NCBI GenBank assembly: GCA_910576935.1
Contig: CAJTKG010000018.1
Location: 1 to 54,207 of the forward strand
DNA: 54,207 bases
Source of the DNA: an uncultured Muribaculaceae bacterium
GTDB lineage: Bacteria; Bacteroidota; Bacteroidia; Bacteroidales; Muribaculaceae
Direction: 5' to 3'
This document shows, piece by piece, positions 16,096-24,069 of this stretch. Each line of letters opens with the position of its first letter. Position 1 is the first letter of the stretch. The notes beneath the pieces are model-generated. The model worked only from the letters and a program-made list of their open reading frames with translations. It was not told the origin of the DNA and made no database searches. A program made the position numbers and the translations under genes.

Positions 16096-17331
16096 ATGGA
16101 TCTTATAATAGGTGGTGGGGTTACGGGATTAAGCTATGCAGCCTTCACCGATAACGAATATTTAGTCATAGAAGCGGAAAAAGAAGTCGGCGGTTATTGT
16201 CGTACCATAAAACAAGACGGCTTCATTTGGGACTATTCCGGTCATTTTTTTCATTTCCGTGATGAAAAACTAAAGCAGTTTGTCTTTGACAATATGGCCA
16301 AAGATGAAATTCTTGAGATTATAAAACTTACTCGTATTTATCACAAAGGTAAGTTGATTGATTATCCGTTCCAGAAAAACATACATCAGCTCGACAAGGA
16401 GGAATTGATAGAATCGTTGTATGATTTGTTTAGTAATGAATATACTACATACACGACATTTAAGGAGATGCTTTATGCTAAGTTCGGACGTACGATAGCT
16501 GAACTGTTTCTGATACCGTATAATGAAAAGTTGTATGCATGTAATCTCGATAAACTTGATGTTGATGCGATGGGGCGATTCTTTCCTTATGCAGATAAAG
16601 AAGATATTATAAAAAATTTTAATGCATCAGAAAATTCATCATACAACGGAACGTTTGTTTATCCGGCGGGAGGTGCGGTAGAGTATATCAGATCTATTTG
16701 CAGTCATGTTGATATGAACAAGGTTGCATTAAATGAGAAGCTTGTTGCTATTGATGTCGATTCAAAAACAGTTAGGACCGATAAAAGAGTTGTTAAATAT
16801 GATAATCTTATCTCGACGATACCATTCCCTGAATTGCTGTCATTGGCACGAATAGATTTTAATAAGAGTTTATATACGTCTAATCAAGTATTGGTGTTTA
16901 ATCTTGGATTTGATTCCCCGGGCCACTGTAATGATCATTGGATTTATTTTGCTGATCCTCAATTATCGTTCTATCGTGTTGGTTTTTACAATAATATATT
17001 CGGACATGGTCCTTTGTCACTATATGTGGAACTTGGATTCACTGATAATGCAACGATTGATATTAATGAGCAATTGACTTGTGTTTTGCGCGATTTAAAC
17101 AAGGTTGGCATTACAACAGACCATAAATTAGTATCATATTCTACGGTTATTATGAATCCCGCCTACGTTCACGTAACTGCTGATATGGAAAAAGACAGAG
17201 CGGCAAAAATGACGTTATTGGCAGGTAAAAATATATATTCAATAGGCCGATATGGGGCTTGGTATTATTGCTCTATAGAGGATAATATTAAAGAAGCTCA
17301 AAATCTTGCCGAAAAGTTATGTATAAGGTAG
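16096..17331 (+). CDS. FAD-dependent amine-oxidase-fold protein, UGM-like
   Basis: A 411-residue flavoprotein with the dinucleotide-binding loop IIGGGVTGLSYA at the N-terminus and EAEKEVGGYCRT after the second strand. DYSGHFFHF and IDYPFQ resemble UDP-galactopyranose mutases and protoporphyrinogen-oxidase-like proteins of polysaccharide loci. The C-terminal NIYSIGRYGAWYYCS is the usual closing FAD contact. I chose the ATG at 16096, after an AGAGG, because the longer frame would sit deep in the previous gene. It may isomerise or oxidise a sugar in the pathway; a furanose-forming mutase is plausible but not shown. It overlaps the next gene by 13 nt. Confidence 0.7.
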   Translation: MDLIIGGGVTGLSYAAFTDNEYLVIEAEKEVGGYCRTIKQDGFIWDYSGHFFHFRDEKLKQFVFDNMAKDEILEIIKLTRIYHKGKLIDYPFQKNIHQLDKEELIESLYDLFSNEYTTYTTFKEMLYAKFGRTIAELFLIPYNEKLYACNLDKLDVDAMGRFFPYADKEDIIKNFNASENSSYNGTFVYPAGGAVEYIRSICSHVDMNKVALNEKLVAIDVDSKTVRTDKRVVKYDNLISTIPFPELLSLARIDFNKSLYTSNQVLVFNLGFDSPGHCNDHWIYFADPQLSFYRVGFYNNIFGHGPLSLYVELGFTDNATIDINEQLTCVLRDLNKVGITTDHKLVSYSTVIMNPAYVHVTADMEKDRAAKMTLLAGKNIYSIGRYGAWYYCSIEDNIKEAQNLAEKLCIR

Positions 17332-18299
17332 CAGTTATTATTCCAACTCTGAATGAGGAACGATTCATAGGGAAGTGTCTTGATTCTGTAATAGCCCAAA
17401 CAACACCCATGAAGGACATGGATGTGATGATTGTCGACGGAGGCAGCCAAGATAAAACCAAAGAAATCGTTGATGGATACTCTTCGAGATATAAAAATAT
17501 TCGATTCATTAACAATCCTAAAAAAATACAATCGGCGGCATTTAATATTGGAGTAGCTCATTCAGATGCTCCTTATATCGTGCGACTTGACGCTCATGCG
17601 ACCTACGAAAATAATTATATAGAATTATGTCTCGGTGAATTGCGAAAAAATTCACACTTCGGGAATGTTGGGGGACAATGTACCATTGTCCCCCAACATT
17701 CCCGAAGTGTCTCAGAAGCTAACGCAATTCTAAATCAGACTAAATTTGGAATAGGCGGAGCGGCGTTTAGAGTGGGAGCTAAGGCCGGCTGCGTTGATAC
17801 TGTGCCGTTTGGAGCTTTCCCACGGGCAGTTGTCGAAGAAATAGGCGGCATGCGAGAAGATTTACCTCGTGGAGAAGATAATGAATATAATTCCCGTATT
17901 AGAAAACATGGATATAAGATTTATTTTGATCCACGAATCCTGAGCACATACTATGCAAGAGATACAATAGGTGCAAGCATGAAGCAGATGTATTCTAACG
18001 GTTTTTCAATAGGAAGGCTGTTACATATAGACAAAAAAGCTATTGGATTACGTCATCTTATTCCGCTTATATTCGTTGGCTCAATTCTATGCTTGTTCTT
18101 ATGCGGATTTGCATGGCCGTTTTGTTGGTTATTATTGTTGATAGAATTGGCGGCTTATTTTATTGCTGATGTTATTTCAGCCCTTTTATGCGGATTGAAA
18201 TACGGATTTAAATATATGGGAATTTTGTTCCTATTATTTCCCCTCGTCCATGTTTCGTATGGTTGGGGTACAATCATAGGTCTTATAAAGACATATTAA
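17319..18299 (+). CDS. GT2-family glycosyltransferase (ExoA-like)
   Basis: A 326-residue GT-A glycosyltransferase. The N-terminus VAVIIPTLNEERFIGKCLDS, VDGGSQD and RLDAH (the DxD-type metal site) are diagnostic of GT2, and VDTVPFGAF and EDNEYNSRI resemble ExoA of succinoglycan synthesis. Two to three hydrophobic segments near residues 245-320 anchor it to the membrane. The coding sequence contains a 57-bp perfect palindrome (17654-17710) translated through without a break. The stop at 18299 is 32 bp before the aminotransferase start. Confidence 0.85.
   Translation: MYKVAVIIPTLNEERFIGKCLDSVIAQTTPMKDMDVMIVDGGSQDKTKEIVDGYSSRYKNIRFINNPKKIQSAAFNIGVAHSDAPYIVRLDAHATYENNYIELCLGELRKNSHFGNVGGQCTIVPQHSRSVSEANAILNQTKFGIGGAAFRVGAKAGCVDTVPFGAFPRAVVEEIGGMREDLPRGEDNEYNSRIRKHGYKIYFDPRILSTYYARDTIGASMKQMYSNGFSIGRLLHIDKKAIGLRHLIPLIFVGSILCLFLCGFAWPFCWLLLLIELAAYFIADVISALLCGLKYGFKYMGILFLLFPLVHVSYGWGTIIGLIKTY
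17654..17710. repeat. 57-bp perfect palindrome (27-bp arms, 3-nt loop) inside GT2 gene
   Basis: Left arm 17654-17680 (starts ACACTTCGGG, ends GGGGACAATG) is the exact reverse complement of right arm 17684-17710, with TAC between. The reading frame stays open across both arms (NVGGQCTIVPQHSRSV). As RNA or single-stranded DNA it would form a very stable hairpin. No T-run follows, so it is not a classical terminator. Confidence 0.95.
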
Positions 18300-18331
18300 A
18301 CTTAAATCAAACCATTAATAATAAAAATATT

Positions 18332-19573
18332 ATGAACTTAAAACGCAATATACCGTTTTCGCCGCCTGATATGAGCGAAGCGGAAGTGGCCGAGGTGGCC
18401 GAGGCCCTGAAGTCGGGGTGGATCACAACGGGCCCCAAGACCAAGGAGTTTGAACATCTGATTTCGCTGTGCTGCCAGACGGCCCGCACCGATGCCGATG
18501 GTAAGCCGCTGCACACGACGGCGTGTCTCAATTCGGCGACGGCATGTATGGAACTTGCTCTGCGCGTGCTCGGCATCGGCGAGGGCGACGAGGTTATCGT
18601 GCCGGCCTATACCTACACGGCGACAGCCAGCTCGGTGTGCCATGTCGGGGCTCGTCCCGTGCTGGTCGACTGCGCACCCGGGTCTTTCGAGATGGATTAT
18701 GACAAGATGGCTGCGGCCATCAACGAGCGCACGAAGGCTGTGATGCCTGTCGATCTGGGCGGCATCGTTGCCGACTACGACAAGGTGTTCGCCGCCGTCG
18801 AGGCTAAGAAGTCGTTATTCCAACCGGCCAATAATATTCAGAAAGCAATCGGCCGCTGTGCCGTCATAGCCGACGCGGCCCACGCCTTCGGGGCGATGTG
18901 GCACGGCAGGATGTGCGGCGAGATAGCCGATTTCACGTCGTTCTCGTTCCATGCGGTCAAGAATCTCACCACGGCCGAGGGCGGCGCGCTGACATGGCGC
19001 GGTATCGAGGGTGTCAACGACGAGGATATCTACAAGCAGATACAGCTGCTGAGCCTTCACGGCCAGAACAAGGACGCGCTTGCCAAGACGCGCCTCGGAG
19101 CGTGGGAGTATGACATCATAGGCACATGGTATAAGTGTAACATGACCGACGTGATGGCCGGCATCGGCCTTGCGCAGCTCAAGCGCTATCCCGAGATGCT
19201 CCGTCGCCGCCGTCAGCTTATCGAGCGCTACAATGTTGCGCTTGCGCCATATCGGGTCACAGTTCTCGACCATTACGGCAACGACCATTCGTCGAGCGGC
19301 CATCTCTATCTCGTGCGACTCGACGGAGCGACGGTCGAGCAGCGCAATGACGTGATAGTCAGAATGGCCGAGCGCGGCATCGCCTGCAACGTCCATTACA
19401 AGCCGTTGCCTATGATGACGGCCTACAAGGCCATGGGCTACGACATCAAGGATTATCCGAACGCCTACGAACAATATCACAACGAAGTGACCCTGCCGTT
19501 GCATACACGGCTGACCGACGACGATGTCGACTATATCCTCGAAAATTTCACAGACATAATCAAAGCGCTGTGA
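18332..19573 (+). CDS. DegT/DnrJ/EryC1 sugar aminotransferase (WcfR-like)
   Basis: A 413-residue PLP-dependent aminotransferase of nucleotide-4-keto sugars. IPFSPPDMSEAE opens the protein, GWITTGPKTKEFE is the family N-terminal signature, D181 lies in DAAHAFG, and the PLP lysine is K210 in SFHAVKNLTTAEGGAL. The ATG at 18332 fits this N-terminus; the longer frame runs into the previous gene. It is GC-rich and overlaps the initiating transferase by 4 nt, the same order as wcfR-wcfS in the B. fragilis PSA locus, where the product is an AATGal-type 2-acetamido-4-amino sugar. The 4-keto substrate would need a 4,6-dehydratase, which operon A lacks. Confidence 0.85.
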   Translation: MNLKRNIPFSPPDMSEAEVAEVAEALKSGWITTGPKTKEFEHLISLCCQTARTDADGKPLHTTACLNSATACMELALRVLGIGEGDEVIVPAYTYTATASSVCHVGARPVLVDCAPGSFEMDYDKMAAAINERTKAVMPVDLGGIVADYDKVFAAVEAKKSLFQPANNIQKAIGRCAVIADAAHAFGAMWHGRMCGEIADFTSFSFHAVKNLTTAEGGALTWRGIEGVNDEDIYKQIQLLSLHGQNKDALAKTRLGAWEYDIIGTWYKCNMTDVMAGIGLAQLKRYPEMLRRRRQLIERYNVALAPYRVTVLDHYGNDHSSSGHLYLVRLDGATVEQRNDVIVRMAERGIACNVHYKPLPMMTAYKAMGYDIKDYPNAYEQYHNEVTLPLHTRLTDDDVDYILENFTDIIKAL

Positions 19574-20160
19574 AAAGGGCTTTTGACATTCTGATGAGTG
19601 GGCTGGGACTGATGTGTCTCAGTCCGCTTTTTCTTGTACTGGCCGTCTGGATCAAGGCCGATTCGCGCGGACCGGTGTTTTATCGCCAGACACGCGTCGG
19701 GCGTGGCAACAGAGATTTCAGGCTGTATAAGTTCAGGTCTATGCGGCCCGACTCTGATCGCCTCGGTCTTATCACAGTAGGCGGCCGAGACCCGCGGGTG
19801 ACCCGTTCGGGCTATTATATACGCAAATATAAACTTGACGAACTGCCGCAGCTGATCAATGTCTTTGTCGGCGACATGAGCCTTGTAGGACCGCGTCCCG
19901 AGGTACGTAAATATGTCGATATGTATACGCCCGAGCAACAACATGTGCTTGACGTTCGGCCGGGCATCACGTCATTGGCCTCGATACGTTACCGCAACGA
20001 GAACGACGTGCTTGCGGCCTCTGACGATCCGGAGCGCTGCTATATCGAGCAGGTGATGCCCGACAAACTCGCCATCGACCTCGAGTATGTGGCCAGGGCC
20101 GGTCTGTTGAACGATATCAAGCTGATATTCGCTACGTTCAAGGAGATTATCGTGAAGTGA
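19570..20160 (+). CDS. Initiating undecaprenyl-phosphate sugar-1-phosphate transferase (WcfS/PglC-like)
   Basis: A 196-residue monotopic phosphoglycosyltransferase. A hydrophobic N-terminal segment (about 5-27) precedes the soluble catalytic domain with GPVFYRQTRVGRG, LYKFRSMR, LDELPQLINV and the GDMSLVGPRPE motif. It starts repeat unit A by placing a sugar phosphate on undecaprenyl phosphate, probably the amino sugar made by the overlapping aminotransferase. It begins with GTG, sharing GTGA with the preceding stop. It is the last gene of operon A and is followed by a strong terminator. Confidence 0.88.
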   Translation: MKRAFDILMSGLGLMCLSPLFLVLAVWIKADSRGPVFYRQTRVGRGNRDFRLYKFRSMRPDSDRLGLITVGGRDPRVTRSGYYIRKYKLDELPQLINVFVGDMSLVGPRPEVRKYVDMYTPEQQHVLDVRPGITSLASIRYRNENDVLAASDDPERCYIEQVMPDKLAIDLEYVARAGLLNDIKLIFATFKEIIVK

Positions 20161-20184
20161 TCGATCTGTAAATATTCAGTAGGT

Positions 20185-20224
20185 GAGGCTCTGCGCGCGT
20201 TGTGTGTGCGGGGCTTCTTTTTTA
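20185..20224 (+). terminator. Intrinsic terminator ending operon A
   Basis: A 14-bp stem including G-U pairs (20185-20198 with 20104+ counterpart at 20204-20217) has a 5-nt loop and is followed by six T residues (20218-20223). It acts only on the + strand and closes the capsule A transcript 25 bp after the last gene. Confidence 0.8.
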
Positions 20225-20256
20225 CGTGGGCGGTTTTTTCAGGGGGAATGCCGGGT

Positions 20257-20781
20257 TCAGATGAACAGGCGCTGCATGATGATGACGTCGTGGTAGCGGC
20301 TGTCGTATTTGATCCACGAGCGCAGACGTCCGCAACTGTGGAAGCCGCAATGGCTGAAGAGGGCGAGCGACGGGGTGTTGCCGACGGCGATGAAGGCTGC
20401 TATCTGATGAAGGCCGATGACGGCTCGGCCATAGTCGGTCAGGAGGGTAAGGGCTTCGCTGCCGTAGCCTTGGCGACGGCAGTCGGGGGCGATGTATATG
20501 GCGGCGAAGGCTCTGAGGTCGCGCGGGTCGAAGTCATAGAGGTCGATGGCGCCGACGGCGCGGCCCGATGCGGTCTTTTCGATGACGAGCCGTAGTTGGC
20601 GGGCGGTATAGATGTCGGCGTCGTAGCTCTCGATGTAGTCGTGAAGCTGTCGTCGCGACAGAGGGGCGCGGGTCGAGGCGATGCCCCAGGCCGAGCTGTC
20701 GTTTTCCCAGATATAAAGGCTGTCGAGGTCTGAAGGCTCGACGGGGCGGAGTGTGAGACGCGGGCCGGTGAGAGGTGTCAT
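20257..20781 (-). CDS. GNAT-family N-acetyltransferase (RimJ/SpeG-like)
   Basis: A 174-residue GNAT protein. LRPVEPSDLDSLYIWENDSS is the usual RimJ/RimL-type start, and APDCRRQGYGSEALTLL contains the acetyl-CoA-binding R/Q-x-x-G-x-G/A loop. It may acetylate a small amine or a protein N-terminus; polyamine acetyltransferases have a similar outline. Its start overlaps the recR stop by 4 nt, so it is the last gene of the cobW-like, recR, GNAT operon. It converges on the end of capsule operon A. Confidence 0.82.
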   Translation of the reverse strand: MTPLTGPRLTLRPVEPSDLDSLYIWENDSSAWGIASTRAPLSRRQLHDYIESYDADIYTARQLRLVIEKTASGRAVGAIDLYDFDPRDLRAFAAIYIAPDCRRQGYGSEALTLLTDYGRAVIGLHQIAAFIAVGNTPSLALFSHCGFHSCGRLRSWIKYDSRYHDVIIMQRLFI

Positions 20782-21407
20782 TGTCTGAATGTGTCGTTGA
20801 AGGGGATGCGGTTGATGAGCGAGCGGCCGAGGGTGATCTCGTCGGTATATTCGATTTCGTTGCCGACGGAGACTCCGCGGGCGAGCTGCGTTATTTTTAC
20901 AGGGTATGATGCCAGGCGGCGGAAGATGTAGTAGTTTGTGGTGTCGCCTTCCATGGTGGCGCTCAGGGCGAGGATGATTTCGTCAACACCGCCTTGGGCT
21001 ACGCGTTCGACCAGCGAGGCTATCTCGAGGCTGTCGGGGCCGATGCCGTCGACGGGGGAGATGAGGCCGCCGAGTACATGATAGAGGCCTTTGTAGCTGG
21101 CTGTGTTTTCGATGCTCATGACGTCTTTGACGTTTTCGACGACGCAGACGGTGCGATTGTCGCGCAGGGGTGAACTGCAGACTGGGCAGAGGTCTGTCTC
21201 GCTGATGTTATGACACAGACGGCAGTATCTGACTTCATGTCGCAGGCGACTGAGGGCGCGGCTGAGGTTGTCGGTCTCGCGCTCGTCACGACGAAGCAGG
21301 TGCAGAGCCAGCCGTAGGGCTGTCTTGCGTCCCACGCCGGGCAGTCGTGAGAGCTCGGTGACGGCTTCTTCGAGGAGGCTTGATGTGAAAGGACGTTCTT
21401 CCATCAC
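20778..21407 (-). CDS. recR: Recombination protein RecR
   Basis: A 209-residue protein with all RecR parts in order: a helix-hairpin-helix at about 18-30 (LPGVGRKTA), a four-cysteine zinc finger (C62, C65, C74, C77), and a TOPRIM domain starting VCVVENVKDVMSIE, with YHVLGGLISPVDGIGPD, through about residue 175. RecR works with RecF and RecO in gap repair and RecA loading. It is a conserved housekeeping gene and overlaps both neighbours by 4 nt. Length matches the family norm of about 200. Confidence 0.96.
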   Translation of the reverse strand: MMEERPFTSSLLEEAVTELSRLPGVGRKTALRLALHLLRRDERETDNLSRALSRLRHEVRYCRLCHNISETDLCPVCSSPLRDNRTVCVVENVKDVMSIENTASYKGLYHVLGGLISPVDGIGPDSLEIASLVERVAQGGVDEIILALSATMEGDTTNYYIFRRLASYPVKITQLARGVSVGNEIEYTDEITLGRSLINRIPFNDTFRQ

Positions 21408-22600
21408 TCGAGGCAGGCGTCAAGGGCCTTGGTTATGGCTTCGCGGTCGAGGTCACGGCCGATGAAGACGATTTTTTGCATGCGGTCGCCGTATTCGGAG
21501 TCCCAGTCGCGCACGAGTCCCGGCTCGGCGGCCATGATATGGCGGAGTTCGTCGGCCGGAGCTGTTGCATACCAGTAACCGGCCTCGGTAAGGTTTTTTT
21601 GGCTGCCGGCCTGTTCGAAAAGCACCGACATGTCGCGGTTCTGGCTGAAGTAGACTACGCCTTTGGCGCGGATGACGTTCGCGGGCCACGATTGCGCGAT
21701 GAAGCGGTCGAATTTGTTGAAGTCGAATGCCGGACGGCGGTAGTAGACAAAAGTGCCGATGCCGTATTCCTCGGCTTCGCCGTGTTCGTGATCGTGATGA
21801 TGCTCGTGATCATGATGTTCATGTTCATGATGCTCGTGATGGTCGTGGTGGTTGTCATCGTCGTCATCGTCATGGCCTTCGATGCCGCGAACCCATGCGG
21901 CCGAGGTGGCGACGCGCTCGAAGTCGAACATGCCGGTATTGAGTATGTCGTCGAGGTCGATGCGGGCGTAGTCGCATTCGATTATGCGCGCGGCCGGTTG
22001 TATGGCGCGAATGACGGCCTTGAGATGTTCGGCTTCGTCGTGGCTGACTTCAGATATCTTGTTGAGTAGGATGATGTTGCAGAACTCTATCTGTTCGATG
22101 ACGAGGCGCTCGATGTCTTCGTCGTCGATGCCGGGGCGTGTGAGGCTGTCGCCGCAACCGAATTCGTCTTTGAGTCTGAGAGCGTCGACGACGGTGACGA
22201 TGCAGTCGAGTCGGGGCACTGTGTCGTCGGGGCGTGCCATGGTCTGCATGGCGTCAATGGTGCGGGCTATGGGTTGAGGCTCGCAGATGCCGCTGGCCTC
22301 GACCACGATATAGTCGAAGCGGTCTGACTCGACGAGTTCGGCGAGCTGTTTTATCAGATCGGCCTTGAGTGTGCAGCAGATGCAGCCGTTCTGGAGGGCG
22401 ACGAGATCGCCCGACTTGTCTTGACCGACGATGCCGCCTTTCTGTATCAGTGAAGCGTCTATGTTGACCTCGCCTATGTCGTTGACGATGACGGCGAAGC
22501 GTATGCCGCGGCGGTTGCCGAGGATGTTGTTGAGGAGTGTTGTCTTACCGCTGCCGAGATAGCCGGTCAGCAGCAGTACGGGTATGTCTTTTCGTGCCAT
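21404..22600 (-). CDS. CobW/COG0523-family GTPase with histidine-rich metal-binding loop
   Basis: A 398-residue G3E GTPase. The Walker A motif GYLGSGKTT is at 13-21, the metal-binding G-C-x-C-C motif at 72-76, and the NKxD-type motif at about 180-183. Residues 243-273 are almost entirely His, Asp and Glu, a hallmark of zinc-handling members. Such proteins deliver metal ions, usually zinc, to client enzymes in the cytoplasm; despite the CobW name, a cobalamin role is not implied. A -7 element at 22622-22629 places transcription just upstream, so the ATG at 22600 is preferred over a longer frame to 22651. It heads the recR-GNAT operon. Confidence 0.85.
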   Translation of the reverse strand: MARKDIPVLLLTGYLGSGKTTLLNNILGNRRGIRFAVIVNDIGEVNIDASLIQKGGIVGQDKSGDLVALQNGCICCTLKADLIKQLAELVESDRFDYIVVEASGICEPQPIARTIDAMQTMARPDDTVPRLDCIVTVVDALRLKDEFGCGDSLTRPGIDDEDIERLVIEQIEFCNIILLNKISEVSHDEAEHLKAVIRAIQPAARIIECDYARIDLDDILNTGMFDFERVATSAAWVRGIEGHDDDDDDNHHDHHEHHEHEHHDHEHHHDHEHGEAEEYGIGTFVYYRRPAFDFNKFDRFIAQSWPANVIRAKGVVYFSQNRDMSVLFEQAGSQKNLTEAGYWYATAPADELRHIMAAEPGLVRDWDSEYGDRMQKIVFIGRDLDREAITKALDACLE

Positions 22601-22621
22601 ATTCAGTCTGGTATAGTAACA

Positions 22622-22652
22622 CAAAGTTACGAAATAGCCGCATAGCGGCAAA
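22622..22652 (-). promoter_or_regulatory. Promoter of the cobW-like/recR/GNAT operon with spacer palindrome
   Basis: On the minus strand TTTG (22652-22649) and TAACTTTG (22629-22622) are 19 nt apart. Between them lies a palindrome, GCCGC-ATA-GCGGC (22637-22649), a candidate operator. The predicted start site gives a short leader before the ATG at 22600. Confidence 0.65.
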
Positions 22653-22662
22653 TTAATAAACG

Positions 22663-23850
22663 TTAAGAACGGCTTTGGCTATTGTCTGAGTTCCAATGGC
22701 GGGAGATCCACTCTCTGACAGGCATGTCGTAAAGTCTGAGCATGGCATAGGCGATGAAGACCGACAGCATTAAGATACCGGCGGCGACAGCGATATGGGC
22801 GTCGACAGAGGCATCGGGGTGGCGGGTGGCCCAGCCATACTGTATGTAGATCAGCGGATAGTGGGTTATATAAAGCGGATATGAGATTTCACCGAGAAAG
22901 CGGCAGAGTGCTATGCCGTGTTGAGATTTGACTTTGCTGCCCGCGCCCATCAGTACGAGAAGGGGAAAGACAATTATGATTATTGACGCGTTATAGATAC
23001 CGTCGAGCCACGGTGATGACGCGGTGCCGGCATGGGGCATGGCGAGTGCTACGAAAAGTATGAGACTGCACAGGCCGAATCCTCCGCGGCTGACGGTCAT
23101 GCGCTTGCCCAGACGGAAGAGCAATAGTCCGCAGAAAAACGGATAACACAGGCGTGTCAGGCCGATATAGATCTGTTCGGCCGACATGCCATAACCTCCG
23201 ATGACCGTGTAGCGCACATGGCTTCTGACGTCGAGTATGCCGAAAACGTCGATGTCAAGTGCCAGGTCGATTGTCATCATGGCCGATATGACAACCAACA
23301 CTGTTAGGGCTGTCTTCGAGAATCGTCGCACAAAGAGAGCATATAGTATATTGCCGACATATTCCCACATCAGTGACCACTGCGGGCCGTTGATCGGTGT
23401 TATCTCGCGCCAGCCGCGTATGTCGAGCGAGGGCGGAGTAGGAAACATGAAGCAGCCGATGACAAGGACAAGAAGCAAGCGCGTCCAGGGTGTTTTGAGT
23501 ATTTCGGGCGCGTAGGGCGAGTCGCCGAGATAGAAAAGCGCTGCACCGAAGACAAGTCCGGCTATCACCATCGGTTGCAATCGTATCAATCTGCGTCTGA
23601 AGAACCCCCATATTGTCATCTTCGGCCATCTGTCGTCATAGGCATAGCCGATAACGAAGCCTGATAGCACATAGAAAAAGTCGACGGCGAGATAGCCGTG
23701 GTTAATAATCTGTTTGTCAACTCCGGCGGAGTATGTCTCGAAGAGATGAAAGACGACTACAATCATTGCGGCTACACCGCGAAGACCGTCGAGCACTTCA
23801 TAGCGGGGCTTGTCGCAGATAATAGGGGACTGTGAATACATAGGTGACAT
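22663..23850 (-). CDS. Membrane acyltransferase, acyltransferase-3/OafA family
   Basis: A 395-residue protein with about ten membrane helices. RYEVLDGLRGVAAMIVVVFHLFE carries the family R/H residues near the N-terminus, followed by NHGYLAVDFFYVLSGFV, the second conserved block. It probably acetylates a cell-surface glycan. A -7 element (TATCTTTG, 23898-23905) lies inside the longer reading frame, so initiation at 23850 (or ATG 23841) is favoured over 23928. It stands outside both capsule operons, with its own promoter, and may be a core-genome modification gene. Confidence 0.8.
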   Translation of the reverse strand: MSPMYSQSPIICDKPRYEVLDGLRGVAAMIVVVFHLFETYSAGVDKQIINHGYLAVDFFYVLSGFVIGYAYDDRWPKMTIWGFFRRRLIRLQPMVIAGLVFGAALFYLGDSPYAPEILKTPWTRLLLVLVIGCFMFPTPPSLDIRGWREITPINGPQWSLMWEYVGNILYALFVRRFSKTALTVLVVISAMMTIDLALDIDVFGILDVRSHVRYTVIGGYGMSAEQIYIGLTRLCYPFFCGLLLFRLGKRMTVSRGGFGLCSLILFVALAMPHAGTASSPWLDGIYNASIIIIVFPLLVLMGAGSKVKSQHGIALCRFLGEISYPLYITHYPLIYIQYGWATRHPDASVDAHIAVAAGILMLSVFIAYAMLRLYDMPVREWISRHWNSDNSQSRS

Positions 23851-23897
23851 GGGTCTGTGATGAAAAAATATAGGTGGCAATAACAATTTTGCGTCGG

Positions 23898-23928
23898 CAA
23901 AGATACACAATAATATGCTTCGTGTCAA
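23898..23928 (-). promoter_or_regulatory. Promoter of the acyltransferase gene
   Basis: TATCTTTG (23898-23905, minus strand) fits the -7 consensus TAnnTTTG; a TTGAC lies about 20 nt upstream in place of TTTG. The expected start site is around 23890, 40 nt before the chosen start codon. Confidence 0.5.
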
Positions 23929-24069
23929 TATATGTGTCTTGTCGAGAGTGAGATGCCGCTACGGTTTTCAGGGCTTTCGTTATCCGGCAATTATATAGAC
24001 AGACACAAAGCGGCGACACATCTACGCGCCACCGCTCTGCATATCTAAGTTTAGCAGGAAAAGAAATTC

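Noticed and set aside
18815..19504. 229-codon minus-strand ORF opposite the aminotransferase
   Set aside because: Shadow frame of a clearly recognised DegT-family gene.
21476..22069. Plus-strand ORFs rich in Val/Met/Asp opposite the cobW-like gene
   Set aside because: They arise from reading the His/Asp-rich repeat in other frames.
21404..22600. Assigning the cobW-like GTPase to cobalamin synthesis because a B12 riboswitch is nearby
   Set aside because: It has its own promoter, is in a separate operon with recR, and its His-rich loop points to zinc handling.
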